From: Saccharina japonica
Taxonomy: Eukaryota > Sar > Phaeophyceae > Laminariales > Laminariaceae
Reading direction: 5' to 3'
Length of the DNA stretch: 64,000 nucleotides
NCBI GenBank assembly: GCA_008828725.1
Contig: MEHQ01002823.1
Location: forward strand, 140,803 to 204,802
Positions 22,276 through 33,518 of this stretch are shown here, piece after piece. The notes beneath the pieces are model-generated. The model searched no databases and had not been told where the DNA came from. It saw nothing but the letters and a program-made list of their open reading frames with translations. Made by a program: the position numbers and the translations under genes. Positions within the stretch are counted from its first letter, which is position 1. Each line of letters starts with the position of its first letter.

Positions 22276-25137
22276 GAAAACCAAAAACAGCGCAGTGCAG
22301 TGCAGTAGCAAAAAGGTTCACGAATCGCGGTAAATACGAGGCGTTCTTGGTTATGGCTAATGTAACAGCAGTCGCGACTAACGGGCAATATTCCAAGAAC
22401 CATCACGTTTATTTTTTATTTTTATTAGGCCTTTCGATTCTCAGCTCGAACGTCAGTAAGTTTGCCGAGATGGCTAAAAACCGCCAACAGCAGTGATATC
22501 ATACCACTAAGAAAACAAACATGGTTGACACACCACAACTTCTCATGATGGCTTGATTCCAGGAAATTTCTGCGACCACCGGAAAGCACAGCAGTCTGGT
22601 ATCGACAGCGGATAGCGACCAGGCAGCGAAAATAAACTAAAATATGCACGATGTAGGCGCCAAAACTATGTATGGGCTACGTACGTACGACAACTTTTTA
22701 GCTCATGGGCGCCAAAGGACGCTGATTTCGGGCGTGACAAACGGCACACCGCTTTTGCGCTTGTGCACGACACGGGCCCGCGGTCGGAGATAGCCAAACA
22801 TCAAATGAAACGTACGCCACTATCGCTGACGATACATGGACATGAACACGCTGCTATAATACCGCTGTTGCGGTTCGACCACGACCGCCCTGTTATACGA
22901 GGCATGGACTGACCAAGCAACGCCATACAGGTGTCATGACACATCTATGAGGCTTGGACTGACCAAGCAACGCCACACAGGTGTCATGACACATATTATC
23001 AGTTTCTGTGTATGCCATTAGTTGATTAAGTTGTACAGTTTGCGTAACTTGGGGGGCCAGAAGGGTTGCATAATAGAATACTCGTACTCGTGTTATATGA
23101 TACCACTGAATATTCCCGGATCAACCTGGACCAACCTCCAAGTCCGACCGAACAAAACAGTGAGCAGTTTCGAAAGGGCGCTATGCTATAGCGCCCGTTC
23201 CTCTTGAGTCGTGAGACCAAACAGTGAGCAGGTTTCGAAAGGGCCACTTATAGCGCCCGTTCCCCCTTGAGACGTGAGACCGCTCGTGGACCCGTGCTAC
23301 TACAGCAGCACGATTAGTGCGGCAGAGTGCTGCTATAGTGCGGCAGAGAGGGCACTTTTCGGCCAAACAGTTACCGGTTCACAGGGCTCCTCGCCCAAGA
23401 AACTGCTCAATAGATTGGCGGCCCCTTTCGTATTGACCTTTCAATTTATACTTGGTATTTGCGACTAGCCATACCATCGAGATTTGGTAATCGGGTATAT
23501 AGCGCGTACCTGGTACACTTGTTTCTCGACATCGGGTTTTGGGCGGAGGTATATACCTCTCAGTGAGGCACGCTCCCCGAGGAAAAAGTGGTATTACACC
23601 CCCCCCTACTGCACTTAACTATGCCCCACACAAACCGGTATGCTGTGTATCATAGCGGCCGTTCCGACCCGAGATTGCTGGTCACTGGCGAGAGATGCAT
23701 GCATACAAATATTTCCCAACAACCTCCAGCCTTCTCCGCTAACCGTAAGTCAGACTACTGCTGCTGAAACATGAAAAGTAAAATCTACTGCTGTATGTAG
23801 TACGTACCGTTCGTTTCGTGGTGCAATACAACAGCACTCGTAATTTTTCGTCAACTACCTCCAGGACGTACATACATATAGACCAGAGCATACCGCCATA
23901 TTTAACACTATGGTTGAGCCACGCTTGTGTACCAGACCGAGAGGCATATCCCTATACACGTAACCATTGCTGTTTGGGACATGGGGCTATTAAATATAAA
24001 TAGGATGATATAGCGTAGCGTATCCTCCAACCATGGTATCGATCGAGTAAGTGGTAATCAGTAATCAGCCTTCAATTGTCCCACGAAAAAACCTCCAACG
24101 CAAGGGTATTTATAGAGACAAATTCCGAAAAGAGCATGATAAGACCCCTCATTGTGCAGTCACCGCGGCGGCGCATGTTACGATGCTTACGAGCACGTCA
24201 GCAGCCACCACGGAACAGACCATCAGCGGCCTGCCTTCCTGCCCTTGGGTCCTTCGCCGGACCGACGAAAAAACAAAACGGAGAGCTCAAGCGCCCCTTC
24301 ATTCACACTGTTGCGCTCCGAAGCACCTTCATACCGTATACCGTACTACTGTACAGTAGTTTACACCTACATATTTTATACAACACAGTACAAACAGCAG
24401 GTGTGTGGTATCTGGTATGTGATACCGGTGTATAGACTGAAGAACGAAGAGGGAACTACTTTAAAGCTACTCGTTCGTACAGCAGGACGAACAGACGAAT
24501 ACACCGACTCTTACCACGCGAACGTTTGGCGAGATACCTACACACTACGAATATAATATACTCGTATATGTATATTTTCTGGAAGGTGCGAGGCCGGTTC
24601 CTCCTCCAGCCGCCGGCGAAATCTTGCGCCGACCTGTACACGTTTAAACTTTTCACCCAAGTACATACCGGTACACCTGGTACATAATAACAAGTAAGTG
24701 GACTACAGGTAGTACAGCAGTCGAATCAAAACGCCGTTGACAGCAGTACCATCAAAACGTCAAAAGTCAAAACCGGCACCAGGTACGTACTCGTATACCC
24801 TACAACAAACTTTGCACATACGTATATACATGTAACGTACATACCAGGCATAACCGCTACACTCCTATTAGGGGGGGGCATAGTAAATACTACTGTAGTG
24901 AATAGGACCTGCACACACACGGTGCACACAAAAACCTACATATTTCCCTACTTTTACCAACAATATTTGGTCCCCTATTTACTAGTGTTTACTATGGCCC
25001 CCCGTAACACAGTAACACTTCAAAATAAAAAATAAAACCCCCCTGAATTACGACAGAGAAACCCCGTTGACAGCAGTAGTAGTAGGTACCGCATACGACG
25101 TATATATATACACATAAAACACATTTAAAGCCCTCAC
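22276..25137. other. Intergenic with two short tandem duplications
   Basis: A 50-bp unit is repeated at 22899 and 22949 (core GGACTGACCAAGCAACGCCA). A roughly 64-bp unit is repeated at 23155 and 23218 (core ACAGTGAGCAG...TCGAAAGGG...TAGCGCCCGTTC). The rest is AT-richer sequence dense in TACCTGGTA and TACTGCTGTA words. No coding signal. Confidence 0.5.
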
Positions 25138-25291
25138 CCTGCGTGCCACAGATTTTCCCGAGCTGCCACGCCATCGCTTTGATGCTATCCCAGCTCACGG
25201 GATAACGGTTCTCGCACATCCAAACGACGTGCTGGTAAAGCTCCCCTTCGACGTCCTCCGGCAAGCTTATCGTCCGAGAAGGAGTCGTCGG
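25138..25291 (-). pseudogene. pogo/CENP-B-like helix-turn-helix transposase fragment
   Basis: An exon-like segment runs from a CGCTTTAG acceptor (25292) to a GTGAGG donor (25137). It encodes about 51 residues beginning PTTPSRTISLPEDVEGEL, followed by a Trp-rich helical stretch ending in AWQLGK. The L-P-x-x-V-E-x-x-L start and the later PVSW...A..L spacing resemble the CENP-B/Tc5-type DNA-binding region of pogo/Tigger transposases (remembered pattern). No DDE core is found nearby, so this is a fragment. A Z element abuts its upstream side. Confidence 0.4.
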
Positions 25292-25340
25292 CTAAAGCGA
25301 AATCAAACAAAAATTCACCCATGGCGGCGGCGGCGGCGGG

Positions 25341-25467
25341 GGGGGGGGGGTGTACTTCATTTTCATGCATGGCCGTAGTCGTATGACCATAGAGACCCTC
25401 GCATCCCTACAATGCCGGGACGGAGCATGTCGGGTTTTTACCACATTGCTAGGACCAAGCGCGAAGG
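25341..25467 (-). mobile_element. Z element copy 3, truncated
   Basis: A G-run at 25341-25350, then TGTACTTCATTTTCATGCAT and the core CGCATCCCTACAATGCCGGG, stopping after CCAAGCGCGAAGG. Like copy 2 it carries CATTTTCATGCAT, so copies 2 and 3 form a subgroup. Confidence 0.7.
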
Positions 25468-26506
25468 CGGCCGGGGGGGAGGGGGGAGAGGGGAGAGACA
25501 CGGCGCCGACAAGAAAAATCAAATATCGTTCTTGTGTAAATTTTCATTTCGATACTCGTATTGTCCTGCTGAAATCTATCATTCACAGGTCATCATACCT
25601 GGTACCTTTCATGTGTATAGGCATTACAAGCAAGTTGTTTTTTAGTGCTCCGTCCGGTGCTGTTGTCCTGTGCCTCGAGTTCGTATAGTTTTTATAGGTC
25701 GTAGCCTACCACACAGCAGTGTGTGACACAACTTAATAAGAAGTTCGAACGCGTAAGGCAGGGTGTGTCCTACTCTAGTATCAGTATAAAAATGAAGATT
25801 TTTTTTATCGTAATCTAAAATCGAGCCTGGAACTGTGAACTCCAAAATTAATTACTGGGTTATTTAGTGCTGCTGTCGCGCGCTGTATATATACAACAGC
25901 AGTTAGCAGTAGTAGTAGTGTTCGACCGCCGTGGTCGAGCCGCAGCTCTTTGGAGAGCCCTCGGCATCTTGGCATGTGGCATGTATCATACGGGTACGCG
26001 TGGGCGCGTCCGGCTGTTTGGCTGCATCTTCCTCTAGCGCTGAGGCTAGTCGTAACCAACCATAACTGCATGGCCAAGCAGCACCGTCGTACGCACGACA
26101 AATCGGATGAATTTGGGCGTTCCGTGTCTGTTGGTCTCTGCTGTTGTGCTTCTCATGCAGCAGTATAACCATGTATATCATATAAGACGCACTGCTGCAA
26201 AACACGCAAGTGCGTATCATATCACACGGAAGTATACACGTAAAACAGCAGCAGCAGCAGCAGCAGCAGTGATGCGATCAGTACTGCCTGTGTTAAGATC
26301 TGGCAAACGCCTGTCTGTTGACTGCACACGCAAAAGGTACCGACGGGTCGTCCCGAGCCAGCCAGTCAGTCGCTCACATGGTCTGTGTACGTATATATAC
26401 TGCATACCTGGTACACAGCAGTAGTATTATAGCAGTTGTTGTATGATAACCCTCACGGGGCCCAGCAGGAAAATCAACCAAACACGTCACGATGGTGTTA
26501 TCAACC

Positions 26507-26562
26507 GTCTATTATCATTATTATCATTATTATCATTATTATTATTATTATTATTAATATTG
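26507..26562. repeat. (ATT/ATC)n microsatellite
   Basis: TTATCATTA and ATT units over about 55 bp. Confidence 0.85.
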
Positions 26563-26955
26563 TGTGTGTGTTCTTCACATTAAACCTTCCTTTCTACCCG
26601 TCGACATCCAGCACACCCAGTGTCCGTGCCGATTCTTCATCCTAAAAAGGTACCAGTTCTGTGGTCACAAAACTACGACACAGAGATACTACACTCAGTG
26701 CAGTAAGCAGAGCAGACAATGCAACGCCATATACGACAGGCAAGACCTACCCTGCTAGCAATCCAGGTGCATGCAAGAGAAAAAAAGAGAAAAAAGAAAA
26801 AAGCGAAAAGAAAAAATAATAAAAAGTAAATATACTGAAGCAAATCAACAATCAAGCAACCAAATAAAAAGCATGACAAAAAAAGAAAGAGTCGTGCTTC
26901 TCCCAGAGGAGATGCGACCTCCAATAAAAACCAAATGAAATGAAAGAAAATGAAA
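26563..26955 (+). mobile_element. X element copy 1
   Basis: Starts GTGTGTTCTTCACATTAAACC, passes TACCCGTCGACATCCAG and TACCAGTTCTGTGGTCACAA, then GCTAGCAATCCAGGTGCATG, an A/G-rich stretch and AAATCAACAATCAAGCAACC. Six further copies or pieces occur in the window. Confidence 0.75.
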
Positions 26956-26984
26956 TGGACCGAAACAGCGCCAACAGAGCAAGA

Positions 26985-27260
26985 CTGAGAACGACAGGAT
27001 AGGACAGCCAGCCGGAGCACACCAAAGGCCAGCCGAGGCAGGTTTGTGCCCATAGTACAGGCAGGTTCTACCAGCTAGTCGGTCTGGCACCTACTCTGTT
27101 TGCCGTCTCTTTCCTGCTTTCGTCCGTCCTGGTTTCCCTATGACCCCCCCCACCCTCCGTCTCCCTTCCCTTGGGCGCCACCCATACAACCGGTACGTGG
27201 CACTTCCAACTCAATTCCGTTTCGTTCTCGTGTAACACACGAGAGTCCCGGAAAGAGAAC
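26985..27260 (+). repeat. Y repeat copy 1
   Basis: From AGACTGAGAACGACAGGATA through CTACCAGCTAGTCGGTCTGG to CACACGAGAGTCCCGGAAAG. Its reverse complement recurs at 38756-39060, and a diverged part at 38160-38290. In both main loci it abuts an X element but in opposite relative orientation. Confidence 0.65.
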
Positions 27261-27555
27261 GGGGAATGTAGGGAGCGCGCAACAGCAGCACGAGTGGCAT
27301 TATGCTGCTGCGCACATATCGGAGGTCGGAACGGAGATCTCCGTGCCCTGCTACGAGTATACCAGGCATACAATAGTTCGGGCACATATACCCTACCCCA
27401 GCAGCCGGGGCTCCTTCGTGTGGCTGATGCTATATATATATGCTATACACAGATGTATACATGCATATACATATATATATGCTATATATACATACATACT
27501 ATACAGACATATATATGCTATAATATATAGACATATGTGTTGGCCGCGTAGCCAT

Positions 27556-27642
27556 TATGGAGGTCGCCTCCTCAGATGATGTTGGCCAACCCTGCTCAAG
27601 ACCCCGACACGGCCGACATCATCTGAGGAGGTGACCTCCATA
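27556..27642. repeat. Near-perfect 87-bp hairpin
   Basis: 32-base arms (left starting TATGGAGGTCGCCTCCTCAG, right ending AGGAGGTGACCTCCATA) separated by about 23 bases. CAT flanks both sides. It could be a tiny TIR element or a transcribed hairpin. Confidence 0.7.
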
Positions 27643-27696
27643 CATACTTCAGTATATATGCTATATATACCTGGTACAAGGTTCCCCGTCGGGATT

Positions 27697-27838
27697 GTGT
27701 GTGTTCTTCACATTAAACCTTCCTTTCTACCCGTCGACATCCAGAACACCCAGTGTCCGTGCCGATTCTTTTATCCTAAAAAGGTACCAGTTGTGTGGTC
27801 ACAAAACTACGACACAGAGATACTACGCTCAGTGCAGA
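27697..27838 (+). mobile_element. X element copy 2 (terminal 140 bp)
   Basis: Same terminal module as copy 1, stopping at CTACGCTCAGTGCAG. Confidence 0.7.
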
Positions 27839-28132
27839 TTGTGGTTGACCTGAAATCCCTGGGATGACGCAAGCTGAAAAGGGGGGCACACAGCAGGCGT
27901 TCATTCTTACTGTAGTATAATACCAGCTACGAGTACGTACACCAGCAGTAGCCATCGAGCAAGAACGAAGAACATAACAAAAAAATCTCTTGAGAGCTTC
28001 GTACGTAACGGAAAGAAAAGTACAAAGCCACCGGGCAAGTAACACCAACCAGCCCAAACGAGTTAATAGTGAGTTCTATATGTATTATATAATCGGCACT
28101 TTTGTTCGACATGATTTCCCCTTCCCTCCAAG

Positions 28133-28182
28133 TCTATGGGCTATGACCCTCCAATTGTTTTTTGGAGGGTCATAGACCATAG
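28133..28182. repeat. 50-bp hairpin
   Basis: CTATGACCCTCCAA pairs with TTGGAGGGTCATAG around a short T-rich loop; the outer CTATGG/CATAG bases also pair. Confidence 0.7.
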
Positions 28183-28652
28183 CTCCGAGTTGTATTACTA
28201 CAGTTATTGTTGTTGTCTTCGTCTCCACATCAAACCATTATTTCTACCCAACCCACTCCATTGTCCGTACACAATCTTCATCCCAGTATACGATATTTCG
28301 AGTGTATCGTACGATATACCAGTATACAGCAGTAGTAGCGGTCCCTACAATTTATAGTGCCGGTTGCCCGCTATGCAAAGTGCCTACGGATTCGCTTGGC
28401 ACATGGGATTCACCAGTGTAGTAGTCTGCGGAGTAGTGCCGGTTGCCGCCATAGTGCCGGTTTTGTTGGCTGGCGCCTACATACCGACACTATAGGCACT
28501 ACAGAGACACCACTACTGACTGTACAGATATTTATTTGTACTCGTACGAGTTTTGTGGACAGAAGGCACAAGTCACAAGCGATATACCAGACAGATAAAA
28601 TAAGCAGACAGCGAGGTACTGCTGTGCGTGTTTGTATGCACGCATGCTTACT

Positions 28653-28795
28653 GCACTGAGCGTAGTATCTCTGTGTCGTAGTTTTGTGACCACAGAACTG
28701 GTACCTTTTTAGGATGAAGAATCGGCACGGGTACTGGGTGTGCTGGATGTCGACGGGTAGAAAGGAAGGTTTAATGTGAAGAACACACACACGGA
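28653..28795 (-). mobile_element. X element copy 3 (terminal part)
   Basis: Ends GGTTTAATGTGAAGAACACA on the plus strand. Truncated at the CTGCACTGAGCG position, the same breakpoint as copy 2. Confidence 0.7.
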
Positions 28796-28984
28796 ATGTC
28801 AAGCGTGCGGGATACGAAAGAATACAGGTATGTAAATTATGGCATATATATTAATATGATGACACGAGGTATACCGCTGTAGAAAATATATTCGTATTCG
28901 TTGTTCATTGAAACCAGGAGGATATTCCCAGAAATATCATGTATTTATGTTTCATTGGCACACAGGTTGTTATCCTCCCACGCT

Positions 28985-29224
28985 TTTTTTTTTTCTTGTC
29001 TTTTTTCTCTTTCATGCACCTGGATTGCTAGCAGGGTACGTCTTGCCTGTCGTATATGGCATTGCATTGTCTGCTCTGCTTACTGCACTGAGCGTATTAT
29101 CTCTGTGTCGTAGTTTTGTGACTACAGAACTGGTACCTTTTTAGGATGAAGAATCGGCACGGACACTGGGTGTGCTGGATGTCGACGGGTAGAAAGGAAG
29201 GTTTAATGTGAAGAACACACACAC
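28985..29224 (-). mobile_element. X element copy 4
   Basis: Includes the T-rich stretch, ATGCACCTGGATTGCTAGCA and the full terminal module ending AATGTGAAGAACACACACAC. Confidence 0.7.
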
Positions 29225-29497
29225 TTGCGACGCACGACTCACTCGTACCGCAAGCATGCAGTACTCGTGTGCAGGTTATGGCTTAGCTTATGTCTCTCTC
29301 GAAGGTTGTGACCGCAAAGCTTGTACTGTACATACCAGGTGCCATTTATGTATTGCCTAGTTTACGATTCGAAGAATCAGCATGGACACTGGGCGTGCTA
29401 CATGTCGATGGGTTCGGGTTAGCGTTTCGGGTCCCGGTACCATACATGCCTACCGGTACCTGACATTTGCACAAACACAAAAGGGATCAACTGGCGA

Positions 29498-29740
29498 GAG
29501 CGCCTAATGTGGGTAGGCGCGATTCGACGATAGTTGACGAGGGAAGAAAGGGCTGAAGTGAAGTCTTCTCGCGATAAAAAAAAGCAAGGCATGGACCGTA
29601 GTGGGGAGGGGGGAGGAGAGAGAGCCTGCTACGTGACCCCGGATCTGAGTTACGACTGTTAATAGGAGGGACGAAAGAAGGGAGAGGCTAATACATGAGA
29701 AGGGCGGAGATAATGAATGGGATGGACGAAAAATAAACAA
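29498..29740 (+). mobile_element. SINE copy S2, head missing
   Basis: The body only: GATTCGACGATAGTTGACGA, GAGGGAAGAAAGGGCTGAAG, then CCCCGGATCTGAGTTACGAC and AATGAATGGGATGGA. No A or B box. Confidence 0.7.
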
Positions 29741-29771
29741 ATACTGCTGCACCTGGAGTTGTACAGAACCA

Positions 29772-30092
29772 CTCTTTCTTTTTTTGTCATGCTTTTTTTT
29801 GGTTGCTTGATTGTTGATTTGCTTCAGTATGTTTACTTTTTATTATTTTTTCCTTTTCGCTTTTTTTCTTTTTTTCTCTTGCATGCACCTGGATTGCTAG
29901 CAGGTTAGGTCTTGCCTGTCGTATATGGCATTGCATTGTCTGCTCTGCTTACTGCACTGAGCGTAGTATCTCTGTGTCGTAGTTTTGTGACCACACAACT
30001 GGTACCTTTTTAGGATGAAGAATCGGCACGGACACTGGGTGTGCTGGATGTTGACGGGTAGAAAGGAAGGTTTAATGTGAAGAACACATACA
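29772..30092 (-). mobile_element. X element copy 5
   Basis: A nearly complete copy from GTTGCTTGATTGTTGATTTG to GTTTAATGTGAAGAACACAT. Confidence 0.75.
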
Positions 30093-31519
30093 CCAGTGAG
30101 AGGCACTCACTCTGTACTCGTACAGTATACGAATAGTTACTTAGATAACGACGTAGCAGCAGTAATCTTCATCAAAACCTTGATACCAGGTACCGGCATA
30201 TATGTACTGTATACAGTATCCAACTGTAGTACAGCCAGTATAAAACTACTGTAGTACAGCAGAATGCGGGTGCTGGTTGTATAACGTATACTATAGTCGA
30301 GAATATCGAGCAACACGAACGGTTTGATGTGAACCACACACAAGCCGCCTTTTGTCCTTTTGTTGCTTTTTTTCTTTTTTTTCACAATAAGGAGCAACAA
30401 AGCCGAGGGAGCGAAGCGACTGAGGCTTCATTTTCTGAAATACGTCCTCTTGCAGTAGTGGTCCCTATATAGTGCTAGTGAAATCACTTGGCACAGATGG
30501 GATTAACCAGTGTGGCAGTGTGTGAAGTAGTGCCGGTTGCCGCTTTAGTGTCGGTATTGTTGCCTGGCGCATGCATACCCGCATTATATAGGGCCCACGG
30601 CTGTATACGGTCGTCGGGTGCAAGGGTGCGTCTATAGGGGGGAAGGCACGCGAACGGAAAATAAATTCGTAAATAAGACGAATCCAACGGTACAGACACC
30701 CGTTGCAGAGTGAGCTTTTTCATGGGTTTGGAAAACATGACTTTTGTGCGTCCGTCCGTCGTTCGTTTATATAGTACCAATGGAGTACCTTTTCAGACCG
30801 TTCGACACGCTCACAGCACCGATCACCGACACGGCCACGCTCTCAGTTATACACACACGAAACATAGCAGCTCCTGCCTTCGCTGCGAGCCCTGTGCAGT
30901 TTAGCGAGGAAAGTGTGGCTGACTCTGTAATTTCTGGCGCCTGACCCCGGGTAGGGATGATGCATGCCCACCGCACCCCAACAGAGCGCCAGAGGCAGTT
31001 TTGACCACTTAAGACTACGTACAGCCAGCACAAGAGTTCCCACAGCTGACGAGTACGCAGGGACCTTCTTCCACGCTACAGAGGGCTCGGTGCGCGCGCG
31101 CGCAGAGCTCGTGGGGCTCCATGTGTGGCGGTGTGCGTGTGAGCTATGGATTGCGTCTTGGCCTTGACCCGGCTTCTCAATCCCACATCACGCCCAACAC
31201 AAACAGTCATTACTACTACTGCTGTAATAACGCAAGGATGTGTAATACCGGTATCAGGTTCTCAGTGGTTATCAAAATCACATGGGGTTTGCATTTTTTT
31301 TTTTTGCGGTTTCGATATTTTTGTGCTCGTCCCCGGTGGCAAACACCTCCACACAAGAAACCCGTTTTGTTTTGGAATCATAGACCACTCTAACCCTATA
31401 TATCATTTAGATTGAAGCGCTTCCATATAGTTGGGAGGGTGCTAAACTATAGAGTAGGAGGCAGCCAGGCGCACAGGGGTGCAAATTGAGCGGTTGCTCA
31501 ACAGGGGATAATAGCGACC
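30093..31519. other. Intergenic, no gene supported
   Basis: Contains an X-like terminal word (GGTTTGATGTGAACC, 30320) and AGCGAAGCGACTGAGGCTTC (30412). It also has a passage near 30500 resembling one at about 28400 (GGGATTMACCAGTGTRG). Open frames at 30744-31033 on both strands overlap each other and lack domains. Confidence 0.35.
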
Positions 31520-31655
31520 CCCCCTCGCGCTTGGTGCAAGCAATGCCTGCCTGGTTGGTGAAAACCCAACGTGCTCCGTCTCGGCGTTGTAGGGATGCGA
31601 GGGTCTAGGCCATACGACTACGGCCGTGCACGACATGAGTACACCCCCCCTCGTT
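31520..31655 (+). mobile_element. Z element copy 4, truncated
   Basis: Starts at CTCGCGCTTGGTGCAAGCAA, carries TAGGGATGCGAGGGTCTAGG and ends GAGTACACCCCCCCT. About 130 bp of the 3' part. Confidence 0.7.
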
Positions 31656-32194
31656 CAACCTCCATTTATTTTTGCCAGCGATTATTTGCGAGTGGAATCG
31701 GCATCTGGCGGTTTTGCAGCTTTACCGGGACGTCCTCACTTGTTACATTTGCGGTATTGCGCATCCCTGTTGGTAATACGAACGCTTCCACCACGGCCCT
31801 GGCCGGCGCTGACAAACAACCAGGACCCCTAATGCATAACACAGCAGGGCCCAGTGCACGCGGGTAAAGCTCGTGGGCATTCATCACAGAGTAGTTGTGT
31901 CGTGCTGTGCGTTTGTGTTGGTCGACCTACTACTGTAGTGGGGATAATGCGTTTCAAGTTTGATCTTTGTTTCAATTCAGTAATTCAGTGATCAAGTGAA
32001 GCAAGTGAAGCTCGAATCGGGGGTTTCCATCCATTTTCCGCAGCGTTGCTTGCTGGGCTTCCGGGGTTTGAATCAGGCAAAAGATCAATTCCCACCGCAC
32101 CCACAACCGCAATGTAGGAGTGCACGGCTGCTACTCTTTGTTGTTGTTGCTGGTGCTGCTGCTGGGCCAATGGTTATGGTGGTTTGCCCTTCTT

Positions 32195-32490
32195 TCTCGC
32201 TCCCTCCTAATTCAGACCCGGGGTCACGCATGCTAGTAGGCTCTTCTCCCCCCTCCCCACTACGGTACGTGCCTTCTGCATGTTTAAAGCGAAACAAAAT
32301 CAGCCCTTTCTTCCGTCGTCGATTCGCGTCGAATTACGCCTACCCACGACGCTCTCAGTAGTTGATTCAAGTATTAATACTCGTATATATATTTAATGCA
32401 AATTAACAATCCCATGATCATACCGTGGGGTTCGAACTCCAGGATCAACGGTACGAGCTAATACATGGTAGAATTTGAGGCCAACCACTA
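32195..32490 (-). mobile_element. SINE copy S3, diverged head
   Basis: The reverse complement of the body (TTCAGACCCGGGGTCACGCA, CTTCTCCCCCCTCCCCACTA, TTCTTCCGTCGTCGATTCG) is followed by a tRNA-like head with GAGTTCGAACCCC on the minus strand. Confidence 0.6.
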
Positions 32491-32599
32491 TAAATAGACC
32501 AACGGGTCGACCTTATGTATAACTACGATTGTATGATTTATACAAAACAACAACCAACGCAGCAGTACGATGCAGTCATGAGCACCTGTCACGCTCCTC

Positions 32600-33282
32600 G
32601 TTCCCACCCTTCCTACATTCTTCCCTTCTTCCCCTCGCTGCCCCGGCAAGGCTTTTGGTTTGGCATGGCCCATACCGAGGGGGGGGGTCTTTCTCGCGAG
32701 CAAGGCTAGACTCACCCTCAAGCGGACCGATACCTTGTTGCTGCGCACCCGCCGCGAAGCGTGTGCAGTGGTGGAGCTGGGTCGGCACTGGTGCGTCAGG
32801 CGCAAAAGTTCAGATGCACGGGCCTTTTTGGCCGTCGGTGTAGATAGCAATGTCCATCTCACTTTGTGCGCGGAGGCAGACGCCATCAGAAAGGTGGACG
32901 GACACTACGTACACGGCCCTAGGTGTGTTTGCTAGAGGGAGCTGTACTGTCTCAGTAACCTGGCTTCGCCATCAAAGGAGGAGAGGACGTGTGGCGACGA
33001 GCTGAAGATTGGGCTGGTTGACCCCTTCGGCGCGAGAATATTTATTTTCCAGACCAATCACCATGAGTGCAACGAGGGAGAAAGCGAGGAACCGACTGGG
33101 AAGGACAGCAACGAGGGCGTGTACGGACGGAGCGGGTCGAGTGTGGTCGTGCTAGGACTGGCCAGAGCAGCACCGGAGCAGCGGCGCCGGAGCTCGCCGG
33201 AGCAGCGTCACCGGAGCAGCAACACCGCGGAGCCTACGGACGACAACGACCCGTGGCGCACGGACAAACATTATTTTTGCTG
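32600..33282 (+). pseudogene. Probable broken coding segment, function unknown
   Basis: A GC-rich island of about 600 bp within AT-richer DNA. The frame from about 32690 (GVFLASKARLTLKRTDT onward) reads 80 residues to TAG at 32933-32935. It then continues in the same frame for over 110 more residues, through an ELKIGLVDPFGARIFIFQT stretch and a Pro/Glu/Arg-rich tail, to TGA near 33282. The amino-acid composition before and after the stop looks coding. Removing 33 bp bounded by CCTAG|GTGTG and GTCTCAG| would bypass the stop in phase, but 33 bp is very short for an intron. Upstream, a G9 run (about 32679) may mark a frameshift joining a Met-started frame. I do not recognise the family; it could be a transposon gene. 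Confidence 0.3.
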
Positions 33283-33518
33283 ACAACTATTTCGTTTTTT
33301 CCGCTGAATGTTGGTATATTAGGTCTGTGTGGATGACGTAACTGGTTTTGTAGAGAGACGCGGCAGAGATGGCGCGGATACCCCGGGTACCTTAATTGTG
33401 TGCCTGCATCGTGGAAGACCCCTTCAACGTGGAACGGTTCCTATTCAGTGTCGATGGTTATAATGCTGTGCCTAACACAGACGTTCAGGATAGATTCGGG
33501 TAATTGGCAATTAACGTG

